Shown here: piece after piece, positions 29,917 through 38,374 of the stretch | How the letters are laid out: each line of letters begins with the position of its first letter | Position numbering within the stretch: the stretch's first letter is position 1 | Source: CAYLQA01 sp964385695 | GTDB lineage: Bacteria; Desulfobacterota; Desulfobulbia; Desulfobulbales; Desulfurivibrionaceae | Reading direction: 5' to 3' | Length of the DNA stretch: 43,366 nucleotides | NCBI GenBank assembly: GCA_964385695.1 | Contig: CAYLQA010000032.1 | Location: 1-43,366, forward strand | The notes under the pieces: model-generated | Told to the model about the DNA's origin: nothing | Databases searched by the model: none | Seen by the model: only the letters and a program-made list of their open reading frames with translations | Translations under genes and position numbers: made by a program

Positions 29917-30789
29917 ATGAAGGTACGCAAAGCAGTCATTCCAGTGGCCGGTCTGGGCACACGTTTTCTCCCGGCCAGCAAGGCCATTCCCAAAGAGATG
30001 CTGACCATTGTCGACCGGCCCACCATCCAGTACATCGTGGAAGAGGTGGTGGCCTCTGGTATTGAAGAGATCGTCTTCATCACCAGCGAGGGCAAGTCGG
30101 CCATTGAGAATCACTTTGATTACAATTACGAGCTCGATACCATCCTGCAGGAAAAAAACAAGCCGGAACTGTGCGAAGAGGTCTGCAATATTTCCAATCT
30201 GATCGATATCGTTTCCGTGCGTCAGAAAAAACCTTTGGGCCTTGGTCATGCCATCTGGTCCGCCCGTAACGTTGTTGGCAACGAACCCTTTCTTGTCCTG
30301 TTGGGAGACGACCTGGTGCAAAGCGATGTGCCGTGTTGCCAACAGATGCTCAACCTCTTTGACGAACTGCAAGGACCCATTGTCGCCATCCAACAGGTGC
30401 CCAGGGATGAGACCCATCAATACGGTATCGTTGAAGGCAGCCAGGAAAAAGAAGGCGTCTACAAGGTTGATCGCATGGTGGAAAAACCATCCCCAGGCAC
30501 CACCGACTCCAACCTGGCCATCATTGGCCGCTACCTCCTGACCCCGGAGATCTTCGACCTGTTGGAATTCACCAAGCCCGGTCACGGCGGTGAGATCCAA
30601 CTTACCGATGCCCTTTTGGCCCTTTCCAAACAGCGGCCCATGCATGCCTATGAATTTCAGGGTACCCGTTTTGATGCCGGCGACAAACTCGGCTATCTCA
30701 AGGCCATTGTCGCTTTTGCCCTGCGCCACCCCGTATTATCAAAGGACTTCACCAGACATATCAAAGAGGTTTGCGCAAGCATCGATTAA
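29917..30789 (+). CDS. galU: UTP-glucose-1-phosphate uridylyltransferase
   Basis: 290 residues, family length. Nucleotide-binding loop VAGLGTRFLPASKAIPKEMLTIVDRPTIQYIVEE, LLGDDLVQ with metal-binding Asp, and MVEKPSPGTTDSNLAIIGRYLLTPEIF are diagnostic. It makes UDP-glucose for LPS, exopolysaccharide and trehalose routes. The ribosome site is weak. A strong stem-loop with T tail follows, so it is monocistronic. Confidence 0.95.
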   Translation: MKVRKAVIPVAGLGTRFLPASKAIPKEMLTIVDRPTIQYIVEEVVASGIEEIVFITSEGKSAIENHFDYNYELDTILQEKNKPELCEEVCNISNLIDIVSVRQKKPLGLGHAIWSARNVVGNEPFLVLLGDDLVQSDVPCCQQMLNLFDELQGPIVAIQQVPRDETHQYGIVEGSQEKEGVYKVDRMVEKPSPGTTDSNLAIIGRYLLTPEIFDLLEFTKPGHGGEIQLTDALLALSKQRPMHAYEFQGTRFDAGDKLGYLKAIVAFALRHPVLSKDFTRHIKEVCASID

Positions 30790-30816
30790 ATAAGCCACAA
30801 GAGCTATGGCAGCCCA

Positions 30817-30882
30817 GGGACCGTTGCGGTATTGTACAGCAGCGGTGTGACTTGATCACACGGCGAACGGTCCCGTTTTATT
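30817..30882 (+). terminator. galU terminator containing a hairpin repeat motif
   Basis: GGGACCGTT and AACGGTCCC pair (9 bp) at the base of a larger structure whose loop holds copy 2 of the GTGTGA-TCACAC motif; GTTTTATTTT follows. Confidence 0.7.
30840..30864. repeat. 25-nt hairpin motif, copy 2 of 3
   Basis: CAGCGGTGTGACTTGATCAC followed by ACGGC; same word as at 6043-6067 and 37095-37119. Here it is the upper part of the galU terminator hairpin. Confidence 0.6.
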
Positions 30883-30888
30883 TTGCAA

Positions 30889-30985
30889 GACAACGCCAAG
30901 GCGCAAAGTTAAAGATAAAAAACTGCTATTGGATTCTTGCCATACTCTCTCTGCGCCTGAGCGTCTTGGCGTTCAACTTCTTTTT
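30889..30985. repeat. CAACGCCAAGGCGC-type inverted repeat between galU and priA
   Basis: The left block CAACGCCAAGGCGCAAAG is mirrored by CTGCGCCTGAGCGTCTTGGCGTTC on the right. Words of the type CGCCAAGACGCAAAG recur between genes of many proteobacteria. The right block ends within the 15 nt before priA, so it may affect priA translation. Confidence 0.5.
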
Positions 30986-30999
30986 GCCCTGAGTAACTG

Positions 31000-33450
31000 A
31001 TGAAACCCACTCCGCCGGAATTTGTTGAGGTGGCGGTTGCCGCCCCATTGGATCAAAGCCTGACCTACCGCGTGCCGGACGGAGTGAATCTCTGTTTGGG
31101 GCAACGGGTCCTGGTGCCCTTGGGCAGACGGCTGGTCACCGGCTATGTGCTCTCCTTTCCCGATGAACCACAGACCGAGCACAGGCTCAAAAAGGTGCGT
31201 GAGGCACTGGATGAGTCTCCCATCTTTCCGGAAAATATGATCCCGTTTTTTCGCTGGATTGCCCGGTACTATCAATTCCCCATCGGCGAGGTAATCAAAG
31301 GCGCCCTGCCTGCCGGGCTGACCTCGCAGTCCGGTCGCAAGGTACTCCTTACCGAAACGGGGCGGGATCATTTTGCCAACGAATTTTCCGCTGAGGAGAC
31401 TTACCCGTGGCTTGCCACTCTCATTAAAAAAGGGCACCTGAGTATCTCGGCCACCAAAAAGCTCTGGCAGGGGCCGGAACAAAAACTTCTGCTTCAATGG
31501 CAAAAAAAAGGATTTATTATTGTTGAGCAGGTTATTGCGGGTGAAAGCGTCCGGGCCAAGTCCGAGGTTTGTGTCCGCTTACAATCGGACTGGCAGGAAA
31601 AGCACCTTAAGCACTCGCTCAAGATCACCGAGCAGAAAACCCTGGATCTCATTCTCAGTTGCGGGGGCAGCCCGGAACATACTATCCCCCGTCGGGATCT
31701 GAACAAGCAATACAGTGGGGTCCGCACCGGTCTTAGCGGTCTTACGGAAAAAGAGATTGTCAGCCTTGAAAAACAGCACATCTACCGTGATCCCTTTGGT
31801 GAAACCCCGCACTTTTTTGACAGGCCTGAGCAACTCAGCGGTGACCAGAAAAAGGCTCTTGCCGCGCTCTGCCCTGCCGTCACACAAGAAAAATTCGCTC
31901 CATTTCTTCTGCACGGGGTCACAGGCTCGGGCAAAACCGAGGTCTACCTTGGGGCAACACAGGCTGCCCTGGATGCGGGCAAGGATGTCTTGGTCCTGGT
32001 GCCGGAGATCGCCCTGGCCACCCAACTTGAGGGGCATTTTCTCTCCAGGTTCGGCGACGAGGTTGCCCTTTTGCACAGCGGACTCAGCAAAGGGGAGCGC
32101 TTCGACCAATGGCAGCGGGTTTTAAAGGGCCAGGCCCGTATTGTCATCGGCGCCCGCTCCGCCATCTTCGCCCCTTTGCAAAGCCCCGGCCTTCTCATCG
32201 TGGACGAGGAGCATGACCCAGCCTATAAGCAGGAAGACACCCTACGCTATCAGGCCCGGGACCTTGCTGTCCTTCGGGCCCGGCAATGTGAGGCCACCGT
32301 TGTTTTAGGCTCGGCCACTCCGGCAATCACCTCGTATACCCATAGCCAAAATAAGAAATACCAGCTCATCACTTTGCCCAAAAGAATCGAAGACAGGCCT
32401 CTGCCCGAAGTGGAGGTGGTGGATCTGACCGAGGTAAAAACCGTTTCCGGCAGGCCGCCGCTCTTTTCCCCCCAGCTCACCCAATCCATCCGCAACACAC
32501 TGGCTCAGGGTGAGCAGGCTCTGATCTTCCTCAACCGCAGGGGCTTTGCCAACTGCATGCTCTGCGGAGATTGCGGCAAAACCGTGCAATGCACCAACTG
32601 CCACATCACCCTGACCCTGCATAAAAAGAAGGAGGAGTTGGCCTGCCATTATTGCGGTTATACCGCCTCCAGCGCCACGGTATGCAGCCATTGCCGCTCG
32701 ACAAATCTTGTCGGCATCGGTTTCGGCACCGAACGGCTGGAGGAGGAAATCGCCTCCCTCTTTCCCAAGGCGCGGGTAGCCCGTCTTGATCGGGATACCA
32801 CTGTCAAACGTAAGGATTTTCTTTCCATCCTCAGGGCGGTACACAGCCGTGAGGTGGATATCCTCATCGGGACACAGATGATCACCAAAGGGCATCATTT
32901 TCCCAGTGTTACCCTGGTGGGCGTTGTCTGGGCCGATGCGGGCCTGGGCATTCCAGACTTCAAGGCTGGGGAACGCACCTTCCAATTGTTGAGCCAGGTA
33001 ACCGGCCGGGCAGGCCGCGGGGAGAAACCAGGACGGGTCATCATTCAGACCCACCAGCCGGAGCATTACTCCGTGCTGACTGCCCAGAGCCACGACTACA
33101 ACGCCATGTATGAGCAGGAGATCAGTCTGCGCAAGGCCCTCAGCTACCCGCCCTTTTCCCGCCTGATCAATCTTCGCTTTGAAGGAGAGAGTGAAGACCG
33201 GGTACAGACCGGCGCCACCAACGTTGCCCACCGTGCCATGGCCTTGAGTAAAAAGGCCCAGACCACCGTGCTCGGCCCTTCCCCTTCCCCTTTGGCCCGA
33301 CTGCGGGGACGCTTTCGCTGGCAGGTTTTGCTCAAGGGCAGCAACATCGACCAGCTGCACCATATCAGCCATCTTCTCAGTCAGGACAAGACTTTGCTGC
33401 CGCCCGGGGTTAAAATGTCGGTGGACGTTGATCCCGAGAATATGTTATAG
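31000..33450 (+). CDS. priA: Primosomal protein N', replication restart helicase
   Basis: 816 residues. N-terminal 3'-DNA-binding domain (VEVAVAAPLDQSLTYRVPDGVNLCLGQRVLVPLGRRLVTGYVL), superfamily 2 helicase motifs (HGVTGSGKTEVYLGA Walker A, VDEEHDPAYKQ Walker B, LGSATPAITSY), a double zinc site with eight Cys inserted in the second lobe (CMLCGDCGKTVQCTNC ... CHYCGYTASSATVCSHC), and motifs GFGTERLEEEI and QVTGRAGRG. It reloads the replisome at stalled forks. It is followed by def and fmt, a common priA-def-fmt order, and may be read with them. Confidence 0.95.
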   Translation: MKPTPPEFVEVAVAAPLDQSLTYRVPDGVNLCLGQRVLVPLGRRLVTGYVLSFPDEPQTEHRLKKVREALDESPIFPENMIPFFRWIARYYQFPIGEVIKGALPAGLTSQSGRKVLLTETGRDHFANEFSAEETYPWLATLIKKGHLSISATKKLWQGPEQKLLLQWQKKGFIIVEQVIAGESVRAKSEVCVRLQSDWQEKHLKHSLKITEQKTLDLILSCGGSPEHTIPRRDLNKQYSGVRTGLSGLTEKEIVSLEKQHIYRDPFGETPHFFDRPEQLSGDQKKALAALCPAVTQEKFAPFLLHGVTGSGKTEVYLGATQAALDAGKDVLVLVPEIALATQLEGHFLSRFGDEVALLHSGLSKGERFDQWQRVLKGQARIVIGARSAIFAPLQSPGLLIVDEEHDPAYKQEDTLRYQARDLAVLRARQCEATVVLGSATPAITSYTHSQNKKYQLITLPKRIEDRPLPEVEVVDLTEVKTVSGRPPLFSPQLTQSIRNTLAQGEQALIFLNRRGFANCMLCGDCGKTVQCTNCHITLTLHKKKEELACHYCGYTASSATVCSHCRSTNLVGIGFGTERLEEEIASLFPKARVARLDRDTTVKRKDFLSILRAVHSREVDILIGTQMITKGHHFPSVTLVGVVWADAGLGIPDFKAGERTFQLLSQVTGRAGRGEKPGRVIIQTHQPEHYSVLTAQSHDYNAMYEQEISLRKALSYPPFSRLINLRFEGESEDRVQTGATNVAHRAMALSKKAQTTVLGPSPSPLARLRGRFRWQVLLKGSNIDQLHHISHLLSQDKTLLPPGVKMSVDVDPENML

Positions 33451-33546
33451 ATTTTGCATAGATATGGACTGCAATATCCTTCGCAGGATGCTGAAATTCA
33501 CAAAACAAAAAGCCAGGGTCAGACACCCCGAATATTGAGTTAAATT
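33451..33546. other. priA-def spacer with GGGTCAGACACCCC word
   Basis: 96 nt. It includes AGCCAGGGTCAGACACCCCG, a short GGGT/ACCC hairpin whose GGGTCAGAC word is frequent beside IS200/RAYT-type elements; no transposase is present here. No other feature is seen. Confidence 0.3.
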
Positions 33547-34071
33547 ATGGCCTTACGCGAAATAGTTTCTTATCCATTTCCTGTCCTCAAACAGACAGCC
33601 AAACCGGTTACCAAGTTTGATGCTGCCTTAAAAGATTTGGTCAAAGACATGGCGGAAACCATGTATGCCGCCCCTGGCGTGGGACTGGCTGCGCCGCAGA
33701 TTGATGTTCCCCTACAACTCTGCGTCATCGACGTGAGCGCTAAGGATGAACCAGATGAACTGATTGTCCTGGCCAACCCCAAGATCGTTACCGGCGAGGG
33801 AGAAGAGAGCGATGAGGAGGGGTGCCTGAGCGTGCGGGAGTATTCAGCCAAGGTCAAGCGCTACACCAAGATTCAGGTCGAGGCCCAAGACATAGACGGC
33901 AACCCTCTTGCCTTTGAGGCAGAGGGTTTTTACGCCCGGGTTATCCAGCATGAACTGGACCACCTGAACGGTACCCTGTTTATTGATCGACTCAGCACCC
34001 TCAAGCGTTCACTCTATAAGAAAAAGATCAAGAAGATCCTGCGTAACGAAGAAAAGGATGGAGGCAAATAA
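33547..34071 (+). CDS. def: Peptide deformylase
   Basis: 174 residues. All three family motifs are present: GVGLAAPQ, EEGCLSV (Cys metal ligand) and QHELDHLNG (HExxH metal ligands). It removes the N-formyl group from nascent proteins; pairing with fmt, 2 nt downstream, is the classic arrangement. It has the iron- or zinc-binding type I/II core with a slightly extended basic C-terminus (KRSLYKKKIKKILRNEEKDGGK). Ribosome site weak. Confidence 0.96.
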   Translation: MALREIVSYPFPVLKQTAKPVTKFDAALKDLVKDMAETMYAAPGVGLAAPQIDVPLQLCVIDVSAKDEPDELIVLANPKIVTGEGEESDEEGCLSVREYSAKVKRYTKIQVEAQDIDGNPLAFEAEGFYARVIQHELDHLNGTLFIDRLSTLKRSLYKKKIKKILRNEEKDGGK

Positions 34072-34073
34072 CC

Positions 34074-35024
34074 GTGGCCACTGATAAGCCGTATCGCATC
34101 ATCTATATGGGCACTCCGGACTTTGCCGTGCCCTCGCTCAAGGCCCTGCTCGACCATGGCGAAAATGTCGTTGCCGTTGTCTGCCAGCCGGACAGGCCCA
34201 AAGGGCGTGGCCGCAAGGTATTTCCGCCGCCGGTCAAGATGGTGGCCGAGGCAGCCGACATCCCTGTGCTGCAGCCTAAAAAGGTCAAGACCGACGAGTT
34301 TCTTGAGGAGATCCGCTCCTATGAGCCGGATCTCATCGTGGTGGCCGCTTATGGCCGCATTCTGCCCGGTCCGCTGCTCAACCTGCCGCCCTTGGGCACC
34401 ATCAATGTTCATGGTTCTCTCCTGCCTAAATACCGCGGAGCCGCCCCGATCCAGTGGTCCATCCTCAACGGTGATAAAGAGACCGGGGTGACCATCATGC
34501 AGATGGATGAAGGCATGGATACGGGTGATATTCTTCTGCCCGGCCGCCTGCCCATCGAGCCCACGGACACCAGCGGCAGCCTGGCCGAAAAGATGTCTGA
34601 TCTCGGTGGCAAATTGCTGATCGAGGCCCTGGAAAAGTTAAAAAAGGGGGAACTGCCGCCACAGAAACAGGACGAAAGCCTCGTTACCCTCTCTCCGCCG
34701 CTGTACAAAGATCAGGCAGAGATCGATTGGAGTAAACCGGCCACAGAAATCAGCTGCCAGATCCGCGGGTTGGATCCTTGGCCCATGGCACATACCTCCT
34801 TAAACGGTAAATGGTTTCGGCTCTTCAGGCCGCAGGCCCTGGAAGATGACAGCGATGCGGCTCCAGGCACCTTGCTCCAGGCCGACAAACGCGGCCTGCT
34901 CATTGCCACCGGTGAGGGACTGTTGCGTATCAACGAGGTACAGCTTGAGGGCAGCAAACGCATGGCGGCGGATGCCTTTTTGCGTGGCCGTCCCTTAGAA
35001 AAAGGACTCAAGTTCCCCACATGA
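34074..35024 (+). CDS. fmt: Methionyl-tRNA formyltransferase
   Basis: 316 residues with a GTG start 2 nt after def. N-terminal Rossmann-type formyltransferase domain (RIIYMGTPDFAVPSLKALLD, SLLPKYRGAAPIQWSILNGDKETGVTIMQMDEGMDTGDIL, the folate-binding loop with catalytic Asn/His/Asp) and C-terminal OB-like tRNA-binding domain (PWPMAHTSLNGKWFRLFRPQAL ... LRINEVQLEGSKRMAADAFLRG). It formylates initiator Met-tRNA. Its stop codon lies in the left arm of the palindrome at 35021-35128. Confidence 0.96.
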   Translation: MATDKPYRIIYMGTPDFAVPSLKALLDHGENVVAVVCQPDRPKGRGRKVFPPPVKMVAEAADIPVLQPKKVKTDEFLEEIRSYEPDLIVVAAYGRILPGPLLNLPPLGTINVHGSLLPKYRGAAPIQWSILNGDKETGVTIMQMDEGMDTGDILLPGRLPIEPTDTSGSLAEKMSDLGGKLLIEALEKLKKGELPPQKQDESLVTLSPPLYKDQAEIDWSKPATEISCQIRGLDPWPMAHTSLNGKWFRLFRPQALEDDSDAAPGTLLQADKRGLLIATGEGLLRINEVQLEGSKRMAADAFLRGRPLEKGLKFPT

Positions 35025-35128
35025 CAGATCACGGGACACCACATCTTCATGTGGGTGCTATCGCCCGCATAGCAGGCTATAGCGGTCAATCGCACCCACG
35101 CAAATCTGCGGCACCCGAGACCTGTCAT
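35021..35128. repeat. ~108-bp imperfect palindromic element (family P, copy C)
   Basis: ATGACAG and CTGTCAT at the ends; pairing continues with ATCACGGG/CCCGAGAC, CACATCTTCATGTGGGTGC / GCACCCACGCAAATCTGCGG and a central GCATAGCAGGCTATAGC. Its left arm overlaps the fmt stop. Read on the minus strand, its words (GGTCTCGGGTGCCGCAGATTTGCG, CCGCTATAGCC) parallel those of copy A (GGTCACAGAGCACCGCATCTTCGCG, CCGCATAGC). Confidence 0.62.
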
Positions 35129-35169
35129 GCTTTTTACTGCAAATTTATTATGCCAATGGGTGCCCTCGT

Positions 35170-35922
35170 ATGACCCGTTTTTTAAAAAGCCGCTTTTTTT
35201 ACCTAGCCCTCATTGTCTGCTCCATCGCAGGTGTATTGATCTACGCCTCACGCCAGGATGAATTGCTCTATCAGACTCTGTTTCACCTCAGGCAATCCAT
35301 GCAAAAGGGCGAGGAGTTCCGTGAGGCCGTCCTGGCCCAGGGGTATCTTGCTCCGCTCATGTACATGGGCCTGCAGATCCTTCAAGTTGTTCTGGCCCCG
35401 ATTCCGGGCGAGGCCAGCGGTGCCCTTGGCGGCTACCTTTTCGGCGGCTGGCAATCCTTTATCTACTCGTCCATTTCTCTGACCATCGGCTCCTGGATAG
35501 CCTTTATCATCGGCCGTCTTTTGAGCGATCTTATTCGCCCACGCCTGGAAAAATCCAAGGTCTATCACAAGTTCAACCACCTGGTTGAAAAGGGTGATTT
35601 TGTCATCCCCTTTGTCCTCTTCCTCTTTCCGGGATTTCCCAAGGACTCGCTTTCCTACATGCTGGGCATGAGTCACATGCCCCTGCCGGTTTTCCTCTTT
35701 GTCACCGCGGTGGGCAGGATGCCGGGGACCCTGTTGCTTTCCTATCAGGGCTCGGATGTTTACCAAGGCAACTATCTACGCCTGGTTGTTTTGCTACTCA
35801 TCTCCGCGGTCATTGCCGCCCCCTGTTATATTTACCGCAAAACGATTCTGCACTATCTCAGCCACTACAGCAAACGCACCTGGCCGCCGGAGCCGAGCGA
35901 TACCGAAGGGAAGCAGCCATGA
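35170..35922 (+). CDS. VTT-domain (TVP38/TMEM64, DedA-superfamily) membrane protein
   Basis: 250 residues. One N-terminal helix (FFYLALIVCSIAGVLIYAS), then the VTT domain with the re-entrant GxxGxxxGGYLFG loop (PIPGEASGALGGYLFGGWQSF) and FLFPGFPKDSLSYMLGMSHMPLPVFLFVTAVGRMPGTLLLSYQGS. DedA-superfamily members are linked to lipid scrambling and proton-dependent membrane homeostasis; exact role here is not readable. The stop overlaps the larC start by 4 nt, so both are translationally coupled. Confidence 0.88.
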   Translation: MTRFLKSRFFYLALIVCSIAGVLIYASRQDELLYQTLFHLRQSMQKGEEFREAVLAQGYLAPLMYMGLQILQVVLAPIPGEASGALGGYLFGGWQSFIYSSISLTIGSWIAFIIGRLLSDLIRPRLEKSKVYHKFNHLVEKGDFVIPFVLFLFPGFPKDSLSYMLGMSHMPLPVFLFVTAVGRMPGTLLLSYQGSDVYQGNYLRLVVLLLISAVIAAPCYIYRKTILHYLSHYSKRTWPPEPSDTEGKQP

Positions 35923-37133
35923 GCCACGCAAACACCCTCTATATTGATTGTTTTTCCGGGATCAGCGGCGATATGTTTTTGGCCGCTCTTCTTGACTTGG
36001 GCCTTTCCCTGGACCAGCTCAAGGCAGAACTCGGCAAACTGGATCTTTCCGGCTATGAGATTGTCTGCGAACAGAACACTACAAACTCCATTGCCGCAAC
36101 CAGCCTTACGGTCAAGGTCACCGGCAAGCAACCGCACCGCTCCTGGAAAACCATCCGTAACCTGCTTGAGAAGAGCGAACTCGATAGCGTGAGCAAGGAG
36201 AGGGCCATAGCAATCTTTAGGATCCTGGCCGAGGCCGAGGCCAAGGTGCACGGCTGCCCGGTGGAGACGGTACACTTCCATGAGGTGGGCGGGATGGACT
36301 CCATCATCGACATTGTTGGGGCCGCCATCGGTCTGACCCAGCTGGAGATTACAAATATCACCTGCGCCCCCCTGCCCATGCCCCATGGCTGGGTGGAATG
36401 CGCCCACGGCAAACTGCCTCTGCCTGCCCCCGCGGTCTGTGAGATTCTGTCTGGCGTTCCGAGCTATGGCGTGGATCTGAGCCAGGAACTGGTCACACCC
36501 ACAGGGGCTGCAATTATCAAGGCCCTGGCCGCATCCTTTGGCCCCATGCCTGCCCTTACCATTGACACGATCGGCTACGGTGCAGGCAGCCGCACCCTAC
36601 AAAACAGCCAGCCGAATTTACTGCGCTTGCTCTTGGGCAAAGAAGAGTCCGTCACCGAGGCGCAACAGGTTGAGGTCATAGAGACCCATATCGACGACAT
36701 GAACCCGGAACTCTTTCCCCATGTCTCAGAGGAACTACTCAAGGCTGGTGCGCTGGATGTTGCGCTGCTTGCCATGCAGATGAAAAAGGGGCGGCCCGGC
36801 TTTTTGCTGCGGGTTGTCTGTTCTCCTGCAACCGCCTTGCCCGTTAAGGAAAAAATCTTTCAGGAAACTTCGGCAATAGGCCTTCGCTATCGCCGGGAGA
36901 ATAGATGGACCCTGCCCAGAGAACTCGGCACGGTGCAGACAAAATGGGGCGCAGTCGAGGTAAAAAAGGTCAGCGCGCCTCACGGAGATATCCTGACACC
37001 GGAGTTTGACGACTGCCAGCGCCTGGCCCGGGAAAAAAACATCCCTTTAAAAGAGATCTACACTGAGATCAGTCGCATTTCGGTTGTTGATTTTCAGCGG
37101 TGTGAGTTGAGCACACGGCAAAGGAAAGAATAA
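35919..37133 (+). CDS. larC: Nickel-pincer cofactor biosynthesis protein LarC
   Basis: 404 residues. N-terminal signature LYIDCFSGISGDMFLAALLDLG and the histidine-rich HFHEVGGMDSIIDIVGAAIGL match LarC (DUF111). LarC inserts nickel into the sulfur-containing pyridinium precursor in a CTP-dependent step. No larA, larB or larE gene is in this window, so its partner genes, if any, are elsewhere. The last codons (FQRCELSTRQRKE) coincide with copy 3 of the 25-nt hairpin motif, so the C-terminal tail may be repeat-derived. pgpA starts right after the stop. Confidence 0.92.
   Translation: MSHANTLYIDCFSGISGDMFLAALLDLGLSLDQLKAELGKLDLSGYEIVCEQNTTNSIAATSLTVKVTGKQPHRSWKTIRNLLEKSELDSVSKERAIAIFRILAEAEAKVHGCPVETVHFHEVGGMDSIIDIVGAAIGLTQLEITNITCAPLPMPHGWVECAHGKLPLPAPAVCEILSGVPSYGVDLSQELVTPTGAAIIKALAASFGPMPALTIDTIGYGAGSRTLQNSQPNLLRLLLGKEESVTEAQQVEVIETHIDDMNPELFPHVSEELLKAGALDVALLAMQMKKGRPGFLLRVVCSPATALPVKEKIFQETSAIGLRYRRENRWTLPRELGTVQTKWGAVEVKKVSAPHGDILTPEFDDCQRLAREKNIPLKEIYTEISRISVVDFQRCELSTRQRKE
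37095..37119. repeat. 25-nt hairpin motif, copy 3 of 3 (inside the larC 3' end)
   Basis: CAGCGGTGTGAGTTGAGCAC followed by ACGGC. It differs from copies 1 and 2 at two or three bases; the stem is GTGTGA... with one change (GCACAC instead of TCACAC). Confidence 0.5.
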
Positions 37134-37607
37134 ATGGACCGTCTGTTCATGTGGCTGGCCACCGGTTTTGGTTCCGGTTATCTGCCCATTGCCCCTGGGA
37201 CATGGGGCTCCCTTGTTGCCCTGCCTTTGCATTTTCTGCTTATTCGCCTGCCGCTCACCTGGTATGCAGCAGCGCTGATCGGTATCTTTTTTCTTGCTGT
37301 CATTTCGGCAGGTGCTGCCGAGAAGATCATGGACAAAAAGGACCCGGGCATTGTGGTAAGCGATGAGATTATCGGTCAGCTCATTACCCTGATTGGTGCC
37401 CCCAGCAATATCCTGGTCTGGCTGGCAGGGTTTACCCTCTTTCGCTTGTTTGACATTCTCAAACCATGGCCGGTTTGCTTTTTTGATCGCCACATCAATG
37501 GCGGCCTAGGTATCGTTCTCGATGATGTCTTTGCCGGACTCTACGGGCTCATCGCCTTACAGCTTCTCATCAGAATCATACCCTTCCCGGCCTGGGGATT
37601 GATTTAA
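37134..37607 (+). CDS. pgpA: Phosphatidylglycerophosphatase A
   Basis: 157 residues, family length. Signature ATGFGSGYLPIAPGTWGSLVALPL, DKKDPGIVVSDEIIGQLITLIG and FRLFDILKPWPVCFFDRHINGGLGIVLDDVFAGLYG, with four membrane helices and the conserved acidic residues (DP, DE, DD). It dephosphorylates phosphatidylglycerol phosphate in the inner membrane. It starts directly after larC (AAGGAAAG ribosome site inside larC) and ends in a bidirectional hairpin. Confidence 0.95.
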   Translation: MDRLFMWLATGFGSGYLPIAPGTWGSLVALPLHFLLIRLPLTWYAAALIGIFFLAVISAGAAEKIMDKKDPGIVVSDEIIGQLITLIGAPSNILVWLAGFTLFRLFDILKPWPVCFFDRHINGGLGIVLDDVFAGLYGLIALQLLIRIIPFPAWGLI

Positions 37608-37621
37608 ACCAAATCAATCCC
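37595..37621. terminator. Hairpin terminator between convergent pgpA and pyrF
   Basis: GGGATTGATTT and AAATCAATCCC pair over 11 bp with a 5-nt loop that overlaps the pgpA stop. Located between two converging genes, it can stop both directions though T runs are short. Confidence 0.6.
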
Positions 37622-37632
37622 GGGTCCTGGGC

Positions 37633-38349
37633 TTATCCAGCCAAACTATTTGTTATATCCTGCTGCATGGATTCGATTACGGAGGTGGGATCATCGGCCT
37701 TGGAGATGGGGCGCCCTACCACGACATGGTCGGCACCGTTGGCCAAGGCCTTGCCTGCGGTCATGATCCGGGTCTGATCGTCGGAGCCGTCCAGCACGTT
37801 GGCCCCGGGCCGGATGCCCGGTGTGACCAGCAGGAGCTTATCACCCAACTCAGAACGCAGCCGCTCCGCTTCGAGCCCTGAAGAGACAACACCGTCGCAG
37901 CCCAAGTCCAGGGCACGCTTGGCCCTAAAGTAAACCAAATCCTCAATGGACTGGGTCATACCCATGGCCCGGAGATCCTCCTCCCCAAAGCTGGTCAGAA
38001 CGGTCACGGCCAGGAGACTGAGGTTCCCTTTTTCTTCAAGGGCAGCCTTGATAATGGCATCGTTGCCATGGATGGTGGCTAAAGATACACCATGCTCCCT
38101 AATCTGGGCCACGGCAAGCTTAACCGTCTCCGGGATATCGAAAAACTTCAGATCCAGCATCACCTTGTGGCCGCGAGCAACTATCCAATCAACAATACCG
38201 AACCAGTCGGCCATAAAAAGCTGCAGCCCTACCTTGTAATAGCCTATATGGGATTCGGTCTTTTTAACCAGGGCCTTGGCCTCATCCGCGCTGGGAACAT
38301 CAAGGGCCAGGATAATACGATCTTTGAGGGGAATATCTTTATGTGCCAT
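37633..38349 (-). CDS. pyrF: Orotidine-5'-phosphate decarboxylase
   Basis: 238 residues, type I enzyme. IILALDVPSADEAKALVKK, catalytic DLKFFDIPETVKLAV (K and D of the D-x-K-x-x-D motif), and C-terminal phosphate-binding LLVTPGIRP ... ADHVVVGRPISKADDPTSVI. Last step of UMP synthesis. The catalytic segment has FF where many enzymes have LH. It is the last gene of the minus-strand group after lptC (25 nt), which links pyrimidine with Kdo genes. Confidence 0.95.
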   Translation of the reverse strand: MAHKDIPLKDRIILALDVPSADEAKALVKKTESHIGYYKVGLQLFMADWFGIVDWIVARGHKVMLDLKFFDIPETVKLAVAQIREHGVSLATIHGNDAIIKAALEEKGNLSLLAVTVLTSFGEEDLRAMGMTQSIEDLVYFRAKRALDLGCDGVVSSGLEAERLRSELGDKLLLVTPGIRPGANVLDGSDDQTRIMTAGKALANGADHVVVGRPISKADDPTSVIESMQQDITNSLAG

Positions 38350-38374
38350 TCTATTATCTCCGAAAAAAAGAGGC

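Noticed and set aside
29881..30729. 282-codon frame antisense to galU
   Set aside because: Opposite a complete galU; composition is that of a complementary strand.
32305..33372. 355-codon frame antisense to priA
   Set aside because: Opposite the PriA zinc and helicase motifs.
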